A stretch of 6,398 nucleotides of DNA from Phenylobacterium sp. (lineage in GTDB: Bacteria > Pseudomonadota > Alphaproteobacteria > Caulobacterales > Caulobacteraceae): NCBI GenBank assembly GCA_028291285.1, contig JAQGIJ010000472.1, forward strand, positions 1 to 6,398, given 5' to 3'. Made by a program: the position numbers and the translations under genes. Positions within the stretch are counted from its first letter, which is position 1; the number at the start of each line of letters is the position of its first letter. Shown here piece by piece: positions 1-5,799 of the stretch. Below the pieces are notes generated by a model. The model ran no database searches, was not told the origin of the DNA, and saw nothing but the letters and a program-made list of their open reading frames with translations.

Positions 1-248
1 GCCGAGCCGTCGGGATTGAGGATCACCTCCACCAGGGTGGCGTGGCCGGCCAGGGCCTCGTCGATGGCATTGTCCACCACCTCATAGACCATGTGGTGCA
101 GGCCCGAGCCGTCGTCGGTGTCGCCGATATACATCCCCGGGCGCTTGCGCACCGCGTCCAGGCCCTTGAGGACCTTGATGGATTCCGCGCCGTACTCGGC
201 CTGCCCGTTGCTCTCGGGGGCGCCGTTCGTCTCGATCTCTTCGCTCAT
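1..248 (-). CDS. gyrB: DNA gyrase subunit B, N-terminal part (runs off left edge)
   Basis: ATPase subunit of DNA gyrase, the type II topoisomerase that introduces negative supercoils. Only the first 82 codons are present. After a variable, acidic 20-residue leader, the GHKL ATPase domain begins with the near-invariant block [20 protein letters not shown] (residues 24-43) and continues with [10 protein letters not shown] and [14 protein letters not shown]. Glu56 corresponds to the catalytic Glu42 of E. coli GyrB and Asn60 to the Mg-ligand Asn46, an offset of 14 residues. The wording of these blocks is that of GyrB, not ParE. The start ATG (248-246) is preceded by GGAAGA at 257-252, a fair ribosome binding site. 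The gene is separated from the upstream peptidase gene by about 250 bp, so it probably has its own promoter. The rest of the ATPase, transducer and TOPRIM domains lie outside the window. Confidence 0.97.
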   Translation of the reverse strand, partial: MSEEIETNGAPESNGQAEYGAESIKVLKGLDAVRKRPGMYIGDTDDGSGLHHMVYEVVDNAIDEALAGHATLVEVILNPDGS

Positions 249-342
249 TCGTCTTCCGTTCGGGGACGCCGTCTGCAGAGCCGGCTATGCAAGCGCTCAA
301 GCGTCCCGGCTGCGCCGCGCGGACGCGGCGTGGGATTGCTTT

Positions 343-373
343 TATATATAGTGGCGCAGCGTTGATTCTGCAC
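343..373 (-). promoter_or_regulatory. Candidate gyrB promoter region
   Basis: An AT-rich island, TATATATA at 343-350, stands out in very GC-rich surroundings about 95-105 bp upstream of the gyrB start. Read on the minus strand it offers a TATATA -10-like hexamer (350-345). A poor -35 candidate, TGCAGA, lies at 372-367 with a 16-bp spacer. The position and orientation fit a gyrB promoter. The -35 match is weak, so the exact hexamers are uncertain. The remaining intergenic DNA (249-342 and 374-501) shows no credible gene. Confidence 0.35.
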
Positions 374-462
374 CTTTTTCACCGTCGGCGGCAAGGCATC
401 GCGGTATGCCCGCGAACGGTGCTCCGGGCGCCCATGCACGGCCTCGCGCCACCCCCTCCGCT

Positions 463-498
463 GTTCCCCGCTTTCGGGCGACGGGCGGTTGAGGGAAC
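463..498 (-). terminator. Weak hairpin downstream of the YgjP-like gene
   Basis: GTTCCC (463-468) and GGGAAC (493-498) are perfect inverted repeats placed just after the stop codon of the leftward metallopeptidase gene. A competing small stem, CCCG-CTTT-CGGG (467-478), lies inside. There is no run of T after it on the minus strand, so it is at best a poor intrinsic terminator. It could also be a chance repeat in GC-rich DNA. Confidence 0.2.
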
Positions 499-501
499 GG
501 C

Positions 502-1242
502 TCAGACCCGCCCGAAGGCGTGCAGCCGGGCCCCCTCGGCGCGCAGCCAGTCGCGATGCGGCTGGTGGTCGCCCACCAGGGCCTTCACATGGCCCCAGAA
601 CTTCGGCCCGTGGTTGAGCTCCTTCAGGTGGGCGCACTCATGGGCGGCGACGTAGTCGGCGACGGCGTAGGGCGCCAGCGCCAGGCGCCAGGAGTAGCGG
701 ATCGAGCCCGGCTTGACGCCGCGGCCCGGCCGGCAGGAGCCCCAGCGGCCCTTGGCGTCGGCGATCGCCACCTTCGGCATCGGCGCGGCGAGCCAGGCGA
801 CGTAGTGGGCGGTGCGCTCGGTCATCACCTCCAGCGCCCGCTTGCGGATCACCAGCATCACCGCGCGTGCATAGCCCTCGCCCTCGCCCATGGCGGCGAT
901 GCGGGCGGGGAAGTGCTCGGTGGCCGGCAGCCAGCGGGCGCGGCCGGTCCCGGCCTCCAGGCGGACGGTCTCGCCGAAGATCTGCAGGGTCAGCCCCGGC
1001 TGGATCGGGGCGGCGTCGGGCAGCTCGGCGATCCGCTCGGCGATCCAGCTGGCGCGCTCGCGGGCGAAGGCGGCGGCCTCGTGCAGCCGGCGGGCGGAGG
1101 GGGCGGTGGCGACGATCTCGCCGCGCGCCCGATCCAGCCGGAGCGAGACACGGCGGGCGCGGCGGTGGACCTTGAGCGTGACGACGGCGCCGGCCACCCG
1201 CAGCCGGTCGCCGTCGGCGAAGACGCGGCCGAACGGACTCAT
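502..1242 (-). CDS. YgjP-like (DUF45/SprT-related) zinc metallopeptidase
   Basis: Predicted 246-residue cytosolic metallopeptidase of the YgjP/DUF45 family. The family signature is complete: KGRWGSC (164-170), then a helix with HECAH (201-205), followed by LKELNHGPKFW. The two histidines of HExxH and the histidine of the NH pair (His211) are the expected zinc ligands, and Glu202 the catalytic base. The N-terminal half (VTLKVHRRARRVSLRLDR) is the beta-rich part typical of the family. The physiological substrate of these proteins is not established. The ATG at 1242 was chosen because family homology starts soon after it. The open frame continues upstream to 1359, but that extension overlaps phaZ and is a low-complexity Ser/Ala/Pro stretch. 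Only 10 bp separate it from the phaZ stop and no clear ribosome binding site is visible, so translation may be coupled to phaZ. No signal peptide is seen. Confidence 0.9.
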   Translation of the reverse strand: MSPFGRVFADGDRLRVAGAVVTLKVHRRARRVSLRLDRARGEIVATAPSARRLHEAAAFARERASWIAERIAELPDAAPIQPGLTLQIFGETVRLEAGTGRARWLPATEHFPARIAAMGEGEGYARAVMLVIRKRALEVMTERTAHYVAWLAAPMPKVAIADAKGRWGSCRPGRGVKPGSIRYSWRLALAPYAVADYVAAHECAHLKELNHGPKFWGHVKALVGDHQPHRDWLRAEGARLHAFGRV

Positions 1243-1252
1243 CGGCGCTAGG

Positions 1253-2524
1253 TTAGGCGCTGAGGCGCTGCTTGTCGAAGGCCGGTTCGGTGCGGCGGAT
1301 GAACGCCCTGACACGGGGATAGATCTCCTCGCGGAAGCGCTTGCCGTTGAACACGCCATAGTGGCCGACGCGCGGCTGGATGTAGTCTTCCTTCAGCTCA
1401 TCGGGCAGGCCCGAGCACAGGGCGTGGGCGGCCTGGGTCTGGCCGATGCCGGAGATGTCATCGTTCTCCCCCTCGACCGTCAGCAGGCCGACGTCCTTGA
1501 TCAGCTGCGGCCGCACCAGCCGGTCGCGGTGCATCAGCTCGCCCTTCGGCAGCAGGTAGCGCTGGAAGACCACATCGACCGTCTGCAGATAGAACTCCTC
1601 CGTCAGGTCGAGCACCGAGAGGTACTCGTCGTAGAAGGCCAGGTGCGCGTCGGCGCTGTCGCCGTCCTCGCGCATCAGGTGCTGCAGGTAGCGCAGGTGC
1701 GCCTCCTGGTGCTTCTCGAGGTTCATGGACATGAAGGCCGCGAGCTGGACAAAGCCCGGATAGACCCGACGGCCGATGCCCGGATAGGGGCCGGGCACGG
1801 TGTAGATCATGTTGGATTCGAACCAGGCGAAGGGCTTTTCCTCCGCCAGCTTGTTGGTGACGGTGGGCGAGAGCCGCGCGTCGATCGGCGAGCCCATGAA
1901 GGTCATGGAGGCCGGACGGCTCTCCTCCCCGTCCTCGGCCATCAGGGCGGCGGCCGCCAGCGTCGGCGGGCCGGGCTGGCAGACGGCCACCACGTGGGGG
2001 CGCGGGCCCATCACCCGCAGCATGTCTCGGACGTGGTCGATGAAGTCGTGGAAGTCGAAGCGGCCCTCGACGATCGGCACGTTGCGCGCGTTCTGCCACT
2101 CGGTGACGAAGACCTCGTGGTCCTGCAGGAAGGTCTGGACGGTGCCGCGCAGCAGGGTGGCGTAGTGGCCCGACAGCGGCGCCACGATCAGCACCGCCGG
2201 CTCCAACTCGCGCCGGCCGGCGCGGCGCAGGTCGGCCTTGTCGCGCGAGAAGTGGGTGAGCTTGGCCCAGGGCGAGGACCAGACCTCCACCTCGCGCACG
2301 CGGACCGGCTGGCCCTCGATCTGCACGCTGTCGATGCCCCATTCGGGCCGGCCGTAGCGGCGGGTGAGGTTCACGAAGAGGTCGGCGCCGGCGTAGATGC
2401 GGCGGGCGACCTCGCTCTCGCGGGCCGGATTGAGCGGCGAGCTCCAGAAGTCGCGGGCCATGATCGCGGCCGCGCGATAGGGGGCCGCGGCGTAGAAACC
2501 GGCCTCGTAAAGGGTGTAGAGCAT
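1253..2524 (-). CDS. phaZ: Intracellular polyhydroxybutyrate depolymerase PhaZ
   Basis: Hydrolyses stored polyhydroxybutyrate granules in the cytoplasm, releasing hydroxybutyrate units for energy and reductant. The 423-residue length and full-length resemblance match the Ralstonia eutropha PhaZa1 type (PHB_depo_C). Expected catalytic residues are visible. Cys182 lies in the lipase-box-like motif VCQPGPP, where this class uses cysteine instead of serine. Asp355 or Asp356 lies in TVEGENDDISG, and His388 in RVGHYGVFNG. These fall almost exactly at the positions reported for the PhaZa1 triad (183, 355, 388). There is no signal peptide, in keeping with an intracellular enzyme and unlike extracellular serine-type PHB depolymerases. 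The start ATG (2524-2522) has a strong GGAGGG at 2534-2529. The gene lies 83 bp behind senC and is followed after 10 bp by the YgjP-like peptidase, probably as one transcript. Confidence 0.95.
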   Translation of the reverse strand: MLYTLYEAGFYAAAPYRAAAIMARDFWSSPLNPARESEVARRIYAGADLFVNLTRRYGRPEWGIDSVQIEGQPVRVREVEVWSSPWAKLTHFSRDKADLRRAGRRELEPAVLIVAPLSGHYATLLRGTVQTFLQDHEVFVTEWQNARNVPIVEGRFDFHDFIDHVRDMLRVMGPRPHVVAVCQPGPPTLAAAALMAEDGEESRPASMTFMGSPIDARLSPTVTNKLAEEKPFAWFESNMIYTVPGPYPGIGRRVYPGFVQLAAFMSMNLEKHQEAHLRYLQHLMREDGDSADAHLAFYDEYLSVLDLTEEFYLQTVDVVFQRYLLPKGELMHRDRLVRPQLIKDVGLLTVEGENDDISGIGQTQAAHALCSGLPDELKEDYIQPRVGHYGVFNGKRFREEIYPRVRAFIRRTEPAFDKQRLSA

Positions 2525-2551
2525 CCTGCCCTCCGACTTGTGCGCCGCAGC

Positions 2552-2580
2552 ATAACACCCGGAATGGTAAATGGCTGCAA
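2552..2580 (-). promoter_or_regulatory. Candidate phaZ promoter
   Basis: In the 83-bp gap between senC and phaZ the minus strand carries TTGCAG (2580-2575) and TGTTAT (2557-2552), separated by 17 bp. This has the right spacing for a housekeeping sigma-factor promoter but matches consensus at only about 3 and 4 of 6 positions. The gap is clearly more AT-rich than its neighbours. With the hairpin at the end of senC, it suggests phaZ may be transcribed at least partly on its own. This is a reading by eye, unsupported by any mapped transcript. Confidence 0.3.
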
Positions 2581-2603
2581 AAGCGGGGCCCTAATTGGGT
2601 CGC

Positions 2604-2625
2604 AAAATCAGCAGCTTTCCGCTGC
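2604..2625 (-). terminator. Possible weak terminator overlapping the end of senC
   Basis: On the minus strand GCAGC-GGAAA-GCTGC (2625-2611) forms a perfect 5-bp stem with a 5-base loop. TGATTTTG follows directly, where TGA is the senC stop and TTTT lies at 2607-2604. The shape resembles an intrinsic terminator, but the stem is short and the T-run has only four bases. Partial readthrough into phaZ would be expected. Confidence 0.3.
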
Positions 2626-3231
2626 GTCACCCTTGGCCATGGCCGCCTCGACCTGGGCGGTGATCTGCTGCGGCGCGGCGTTGTAGGGGATGACGCAGGC
2701 AAATTGGCCGTGCGGGTTCATCAGATAGGTGATGGTCGAGTGGTTGACCGCGTAGGCCGCGCCCTCGCCCGCCTTCTGGAAGTAGACGTGATAGGCCTTC
2801 GCCGCCTGGGCCACCTGGTCGGGCGTCCCGGTGAGCCCGAGCGCCCCCTTTGGGAAGGCGTCGGTGGCGAGGAAGCTCGCCAGCTGCTTCGGGGTGTCCC
2901 GCGCCGGGTCCACCGAGATGAACACGGTCTGGAAGCCGCCGGCCTTCGCTCCCATGAGCTTCTGCGCCTGGCCAAGCGCGAACATCGTCGTCGGGCAGGC
3001 GTCGGGGCAGAAGGTGTAGCCGAAGAAGACCGCGCTCCACTTGCCCTTGAGCACGCCCTGGTCAACCTTGCGGCCCCTCTGGTCGACCAGTTGGAACGGC
3101 CCGCCCACGGCGGCGGTTTGCTCACCATTGGATCTTCGGGGGGCCAGCACGCCTCTCTGGATGGCGAGCCCGGTCAGGATGGCGAACGCCACGCCGAGGA
3201 GGGCGAGGATGATCGAGAGACGGCGGCTCAT
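2608..3231 (-). CDS. senC: SCO1/SenC family copper chaperone for cytochrome oxidase
   Basis: Membrane-anchored thioredoxin-fold protein that binds copper and helps assemble the CuA or CuB site of haem-copper oxidases; it acts on the periplasmic face. The 207 residues hold an N-terminal membrane anchor (about 5-25, LSIILALLGVAFAILTGLAI after MSRR) and a periplasmic domain. The copper-binding CxxxC motif is in GYTFCPDACP (Cys75, Cys79). The third ligand is His164 in AVNHSTITYL. The conserved ISVDPARDTP block (105-114) is intact. Two further cysteines, Cys179 and the very last residue Cys207, are not part of the known site. The start ATG (3231-3229) is preceded by AGGGAA around 3245-3240. It is divergent from the regB-type kinase gene, which matches the known association of senC with reg/prr redox genes. 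The symbol senC follows that context; sco1 would also be acceptable. Confidence 0.94.
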   Translation of the reverse strand: MSRRLSIILALLGVAFAILTGLAIQRGVLAPRRSNGEQTAAVGGPFQLVDQRGRKVDQGVLKGKWSAVFFGYTFCPDACPTTMFALGQAQKLMGAKAGGFQTVFISVDPARDTPKQLASFLATDAFPKGALGLTGTPDQVAQAAKAYHVYFQKAGEGAAYAVNHSTITYLMNPHGQFACVIPYNAAPQQITAQVEAAMAKGDAAESC

Positions 3232-3278
3232 GAGCGGTGTTCCCTGTCGCGTCCGGTCCCTGGGAGCGCGCGTCTGAC
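3232..3278. promoter_or_regulatory. Divergent senC-regB intergenic region
   Basis: Only 47 bp separate the senC and regB start codons, and the ribosome binding sites of both genes lie inside it: AGGGAA for senC (read leftward, about 3245-3240) and GGGAGC for regB (3262-3267). The core promoters must therefore overlap the opposite gene or each other. I see no good -10 or -35 hexamers by eye. GC-rich half-site-like words such as GTCGC (3246-3250) occur and could be RegA contacts, but such words are common at this GC content. The call rests on layout, not on a recognised motif. Confidence 0.45.
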
Positions 3279-4664
3279 ATGCCCGTCGCGCGCGCCTTGG
3301 CGGCGCTGAGGCCCGCCGCGTTCGATAAGGCCCGCCCGCCGGAGGCGCAAGCCGGCGAGCCGCCGGGCGCAGGCGTCGGCGACGAGGTCTCCGTCCGCCG
3401 CAGCCACCTGCGCGTGCGCACCCTGGTCAGCCTGCGCTGGCTGGTGATCGCCGGCGAGGTGCTGCTGCTGCTGGTGGTGGGCCTGGGCCTGGGCTTTCCC
3501 GCCCCCTACCCGCTCTGCTTCGCGGTCATCGGCGCTGCGGCCTGGCTGAACCTGCTGACCGGCGTGGCCTCGCCCGGCCAGCGGATGTTCGGCGACTGGG
3601 AAGGGACGCTGCAGCTCGGCCTGGACATCGTCCAGATCACCGCCCTGGTCTATCTGACCGGCGGGACCGCCAACCCCTTCGTGCTGCTGCTGATCGCCCC
3701 GGTGACGCTGGCGGCGGCCACCCTGCCGGCGCGGCCGGTGCTGGCCCTGGGCTTCCTGGCGGGGGCCGCGGCCGTTGCGCTCGCCTTCTTTTCCATGCCG
3801 CTGCCGTTGGCTGGCGACGCGATGGGCCAGAGCTACCGGATCGGGGCGGCCATCGCGGTCATGGCCGGGATCGCGCTGATCGCCGGGTACGTGCGGCAGG
3901 CGGCCGAGGAGGCCGCGCGCATGGCGCTGGCGCTGGACGTGACTCAGGCGGTGCTGGCCCGCGAGCAGCGGCTCTCCGCCCTGGGCGGCCTGGCCGCCGC
4001 CGCCGCCCACGAGCTCGGCACGCCGCTGGCGACCATCGCCATCGTCGCCAAGGAGATGCTGCGCGAGGCGCCGACGCCGCAGGTTCGCGAGGACGCCGAG
4101 CTCCTGATGGCCCAGGCGGTGCGCTGTCGCGATATCCTGCGCCGGCTCACCGACCGCCCCGACGCCGCCGCCGACGAGGTCCACGAGCGCCTTTCCCTGC
4201 GCCAGCTGGTGCAGGAGGTGATCGAACCGCATGCAGACATGCCCGAGGTGCGGGTCGAGGCGATCGTCACCGGCGCCCCCGGCGCGGCGGCCCCGGACAT
4301 CCGCCGGATGCCGGAGATCACCCACGCCTTCACCTCCTTCGTCGAGAACGCCGTCGACTTCGCCGCCTCGGAGGTGCTGGTGAGCGCGCGTTTCGACGCC
4401 GACACCGTGTCGATGGAGGTCCGCGACGACGGCCCCGGCTTCGCGCCGGAGATCCTCGCCAAGCTCGGCGAGCCCTATGTCACCACCCGTCCAGGCGCCG
4501 AAGGCTCGCGCACCGGCCACATCGGCATGGGGCTCGGCTTCTTCATCTCGAAGACGCTGCTGGAACGAACCGGGGCAGTTGTGACGTTTCAGAACGGCAG
4601 GCCTCGCGGCGCGATTGTATCCGCGCGCTGGCCTCGATCCAGGATTGAGGTCGGGGACGGCTGA
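3279..4664 (+). CDS. regB: RegB/PrrB/ActS-type redox-sensing histidine kinase
   Basis: Membrane sensor kinase of the global redox two-component system. It senses the ubiquinone pool and a redox cysteine, and phosphorylates RegA. The 461 residues comprise a Pro/Ala-rich cytosolic leader (1-44), the family opening RVRTLVSLRWL, and about six membrane segments (near 48-72, 78-98, 111-126, 133-150, 153-172, 187-205). The quinone-site heptapeptide GGTANPF is at 128-134, before the fourth segment. The H-box ALGGLAAAAAHELGTPLATI (234-253) has His244. Redox Cys283 is in VRCRDIL. The N-box (SFVENAVDFA) has Asn357, followed by G1 DDGPGF (383-388) and G2 GMGLGFF (416-422). The ATG at 3279 has GGGAGC 11 bp upstream. 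A GTG at 3237 would add 14 residues but lies almost against the senC start and lacks a clear ribosome site. The regulator gene follows 82 bp downstream. Confidence 0.95.
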   Translation: MPVARALAALRPAAFDKARPPEAQAGEPPGAGVGDEVSVRRSHLRVRTLVSLRWLVIAGEVLLLLVVGLGLGFPAPYPLCFAVIGAAAWLNLLTGVASPGQRMFGDWEGTLQLGLDIVQITALVYLTGGTANPFVLLLIAPVTLAAATLPARPVLALGFLAGAAAVALAFFSMPLPLAGDAMGQSYRIGAAIAVMAGIALIAGYVRQAAEEAARMALALDVTQAVLAREQRLSALGGLAAAAAHELGTPLATIAIVAKEMLREAPTPQVREDAELLMAQAVRCRDILRRLTDRPDAAADEVHERLSLRQLVQEVIEPHADMPEVRVEAIVTGAPGAAAPDIRRMPEITHAFTSFVENAVDFAASEVLVSARFDADTVSMEVRDDGPGFAPEILAKLGEPYVTTRPGAEGSRTGHIGMGLGFFISKTLLERTGAVVTFQNGRPRGAIVSARWPRSRIEVGDG

Positions 4665-4685
4665 GCACACTTGCCGAAGCAGCCT

Positions 4686-4700
4686 ATCCTGCGACAGGAT
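4686..4700. repeat. Perfect inverted repeat in the regB-regA gap
   Basis: ATCCTG (4686-4691) and CAGGAT (4695-4700) form a perfect 6-bp inverted repeat around a 3-base centre. In mRNA this would be a small hairpin, extendable by one U-G pair; in DNA it could be a dimeric operator half-site pair. It overlaps the ATG (4699) of a 15-codon frame that ends at the regA start. A related imperfect repeat, CCTCGAT/ATTGAGG (4632-4650), sits in the last codons of regB. No known motif is recognised. Confidence 0.4.
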
Positions 4701-4746
4701 GCCGCGGGACGTTGCAGACCAGGGAGGCCCCCTCGCGGGTGACTGA
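4699..4746 (+). other. Possible 15-codon leader frame abutting regA
   Basis: ATG at 4699 opens a 15-codon frame (MPRDVADQGGPLAGD) that stops with TGA at 4744-4746, immediately followed by the regA ATG at 4747 in the same frame. The only ribosome-site-like bases, ACAGG, touch the ATG and lie inside the inverted repeat at 4686-4700, so independent translation is doubtful. It could be a regulatory leader or coupling peptide, or chance. The peptide resembles nothing I recognise. Confidence 0.2.
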
Positions 4747-5304
4747 ATGACGGACCTTTCCGCTGATGTCGCAGCCCTGTCCGACAGGACGCTGCTGGTG
4801 CTCGACGACGATGCGCCGCTGCGCACCCGCCTGGGCCGCGCCCTGGAACAGCGTGGCTTCGAGCCCACCCTGGTGGGCAGCGTCTCCGAGGCGCTGAGCG
4901 CGGTGAAGACCCGACCGCCCGCTTTCGCCGTGCTGGACATGCGGCTGGAGGACGGCAGCGGGCTGAAGGTTGTGGAGGCGGTGCGCGAGGCGCGCCCCGA
5001 CGCCAAGATCATCATGCTGACCGGCTACGGCAACATCGCCACGGCCGTGCAGGCGGTGAAGGCCGGCGCGGTGGACTACCTCTCCAAACCGGCCGACGCC
5101 GACGACGTGGCCCGCGCGCTGCTGGCCCGCGGCGACGCCTCCCCGCCGCCGCCGGAGAACCCGATGAGCGCCGACCGGGTGCGCTGGGAGCACATTCAGC
5201 GGGTCTATGAGCTGTGCAACCACAACGTCTCGGAGACGGCGCGCCGGCTGAACATGCACCGCCGCACCCTGCAGCGGATCCTGGCCAAGCGGGCGCCGCG
5301 CTAG
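4747..5304 (+). CDS. regA: RegA/PrrA/ActR-type response regulator
   Basis: DNA-binding response regulator of the RegB/RegA global redox system, which in related bacteria controls respiration, carbon and nitrogen fixation and oxidase genes. The 185-residue length is typical. The receiver domain (about 14-127) shows the acidic pocket in VLDDD (Asp20-22), phospho-acceptor Asp64 in FAVLDMRLEDGSGL, Thr92 in MLTGYG and Lys114 in YLSKP. A PPPP hinge (133-136) leads to the output domain, RVRWEHIQRVYELCNHNVSE, and then the Fis-like helix-turn-helix ETARRLNMHRRTLQRILAKR, a hallmark nearly unchanged across the family. An in-frame TGA directly before the ATG fixes this as the earliest start. GGGTGA at 4737-4742 may serve as ribosome site; a stronger GGGAGG (4722-4727) is too far away. 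It is separated from regB by 82 bp and followed by a Nudix gene after 24 bp. Confidence 0.96.
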   Translation: MTDLSADVAALSDRTLLVLDDDAPLRTRLGRALEQRGFEPTLVGSVSEALSAVKTRPPAFAVLDMRLEDGSGLKVVEAVREARPDAKIIMLTGYGNIATAVQAVKAGAVDYLSKPADADDVARALLARGDASPPPPENPMSADRVRWEHIQRVYELCNHNVSETARRLNMHRRTLQRILAKRAPR

Positions 5305-5328
5305 ACGGGCGCGGCTCGGCTGGCCGGC

Positions 5329-5772
5329 ATGCGAGCCCGCCCCTCCGCGCGCCTGCTGGTGGTGGACGCGCAACGCCGCGTGCTGCTCTTCCGCTTCGCC
5401 TTTCGTGAGGGCGCGCTCGCCGGCCGCGTCTTCTGGGCCACGCCCGGCGGCGCCCTGGAGCCCGGCGAGAGCTTCGAGGAGGGCGCGCGCCGGGAACTGG
5501 CCGAGGAGACGGGGCTCGTCATCGACCATCCCGGCCCGGAGATCGCCCGCCGCGCATTCGTGATGCGCGCGCCGGAAGGCGACGAGGTGATGGCCGAGGA
5601 GCGCTACTTCCTGGTCCGCGTCGACGCCTTCGAGCCGGTCGACGCCGGTTGGACGGAGCTGGAGCGCCAGGTGATGACCGAGCTCCGATGGTGGAGCCGC
5701 GACGCGCTGCGCACCGCCGGCGAACAGGTCTATCCGGAGGACTTGGCCGAGATGCTGCTGGCGGCGTCCTAG
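5329..5772 (+). CDS. Nudix hydrolase, substrate unknown
   Basis: A 147-residue single-domain Nudix protein, predicted to hydrolyse a nucleoside diphosphate linked to another moiety in the cytosol. The Nudix box GX5EX7REUXEEXGU is perfect: Gly41, Glu47, then RELAEETGL at 55-63, with metal-binding Glu59 and Glu60. The core opens with a beta strand (SARLLVVDAQRRVLLFRF) and WATPGG precedes the box, as usual. The C-terminal part, LRWWSRDALR, fits the strand and helix that close the fold. Nothing in the sequence assigns a substrate; I see no marker specific to MutT, ADP-ribose or coenzyme A subfamilies. The start ATG lacks a strong ribosome site. It follows regA by 24 bp on the same strand and may be cotranscribed, but a functional link to redox control is not shown. 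Confidence 0.9.
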   Translation: MRARPSARLLVVDAQRRVLLFRFAFREGALAGRVFWATPGGALEPGESFEEGARRELAEETGLVIDHPGPEIARRAFVMRAPEGDEVMAEERYFLVRVDAFEPVDAGWTELERQVMTELRWWSRDALRTAGEQVYPEDLAEMLLAAS

Positions 5773-5799
5773 GCCGGCAGGCCGCCCGGGATCCTGGTC

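Noticed and set aside
1243..1359. 39-residue N-terminal extension of the metallopeptidase
   Set aside because: It would overlap the end of phaZ. The extension is Ser/Ala/Pro-rich with no family resemblance, while ATG 1242 begins just before recognised family sequence.
890..2686. Open frame of 598 codons on the plus strand
   Set aside because: It lies opposite the well-supported phaZ and YgjP-like genes, has no recognisable domain and is His/Arg/Gly/Asp-rich, as expected of an antisense frame in high-GC DNA.
3237..3278. GTG start at 3237 for the RegB-type kinase
   Set aside because: It begins six bases from the divergent senC start with no clear ribosome site, whereas ATG 3279 has GGGAGC upstream.
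3228..5015. Open frame of 595 codons on the minus strand
   Set aside because: It is antisense to regB and the start of regA, whose motifs are intact. The translation is low-complexity Gly/Arg/His/Gln-rich with no family signature.
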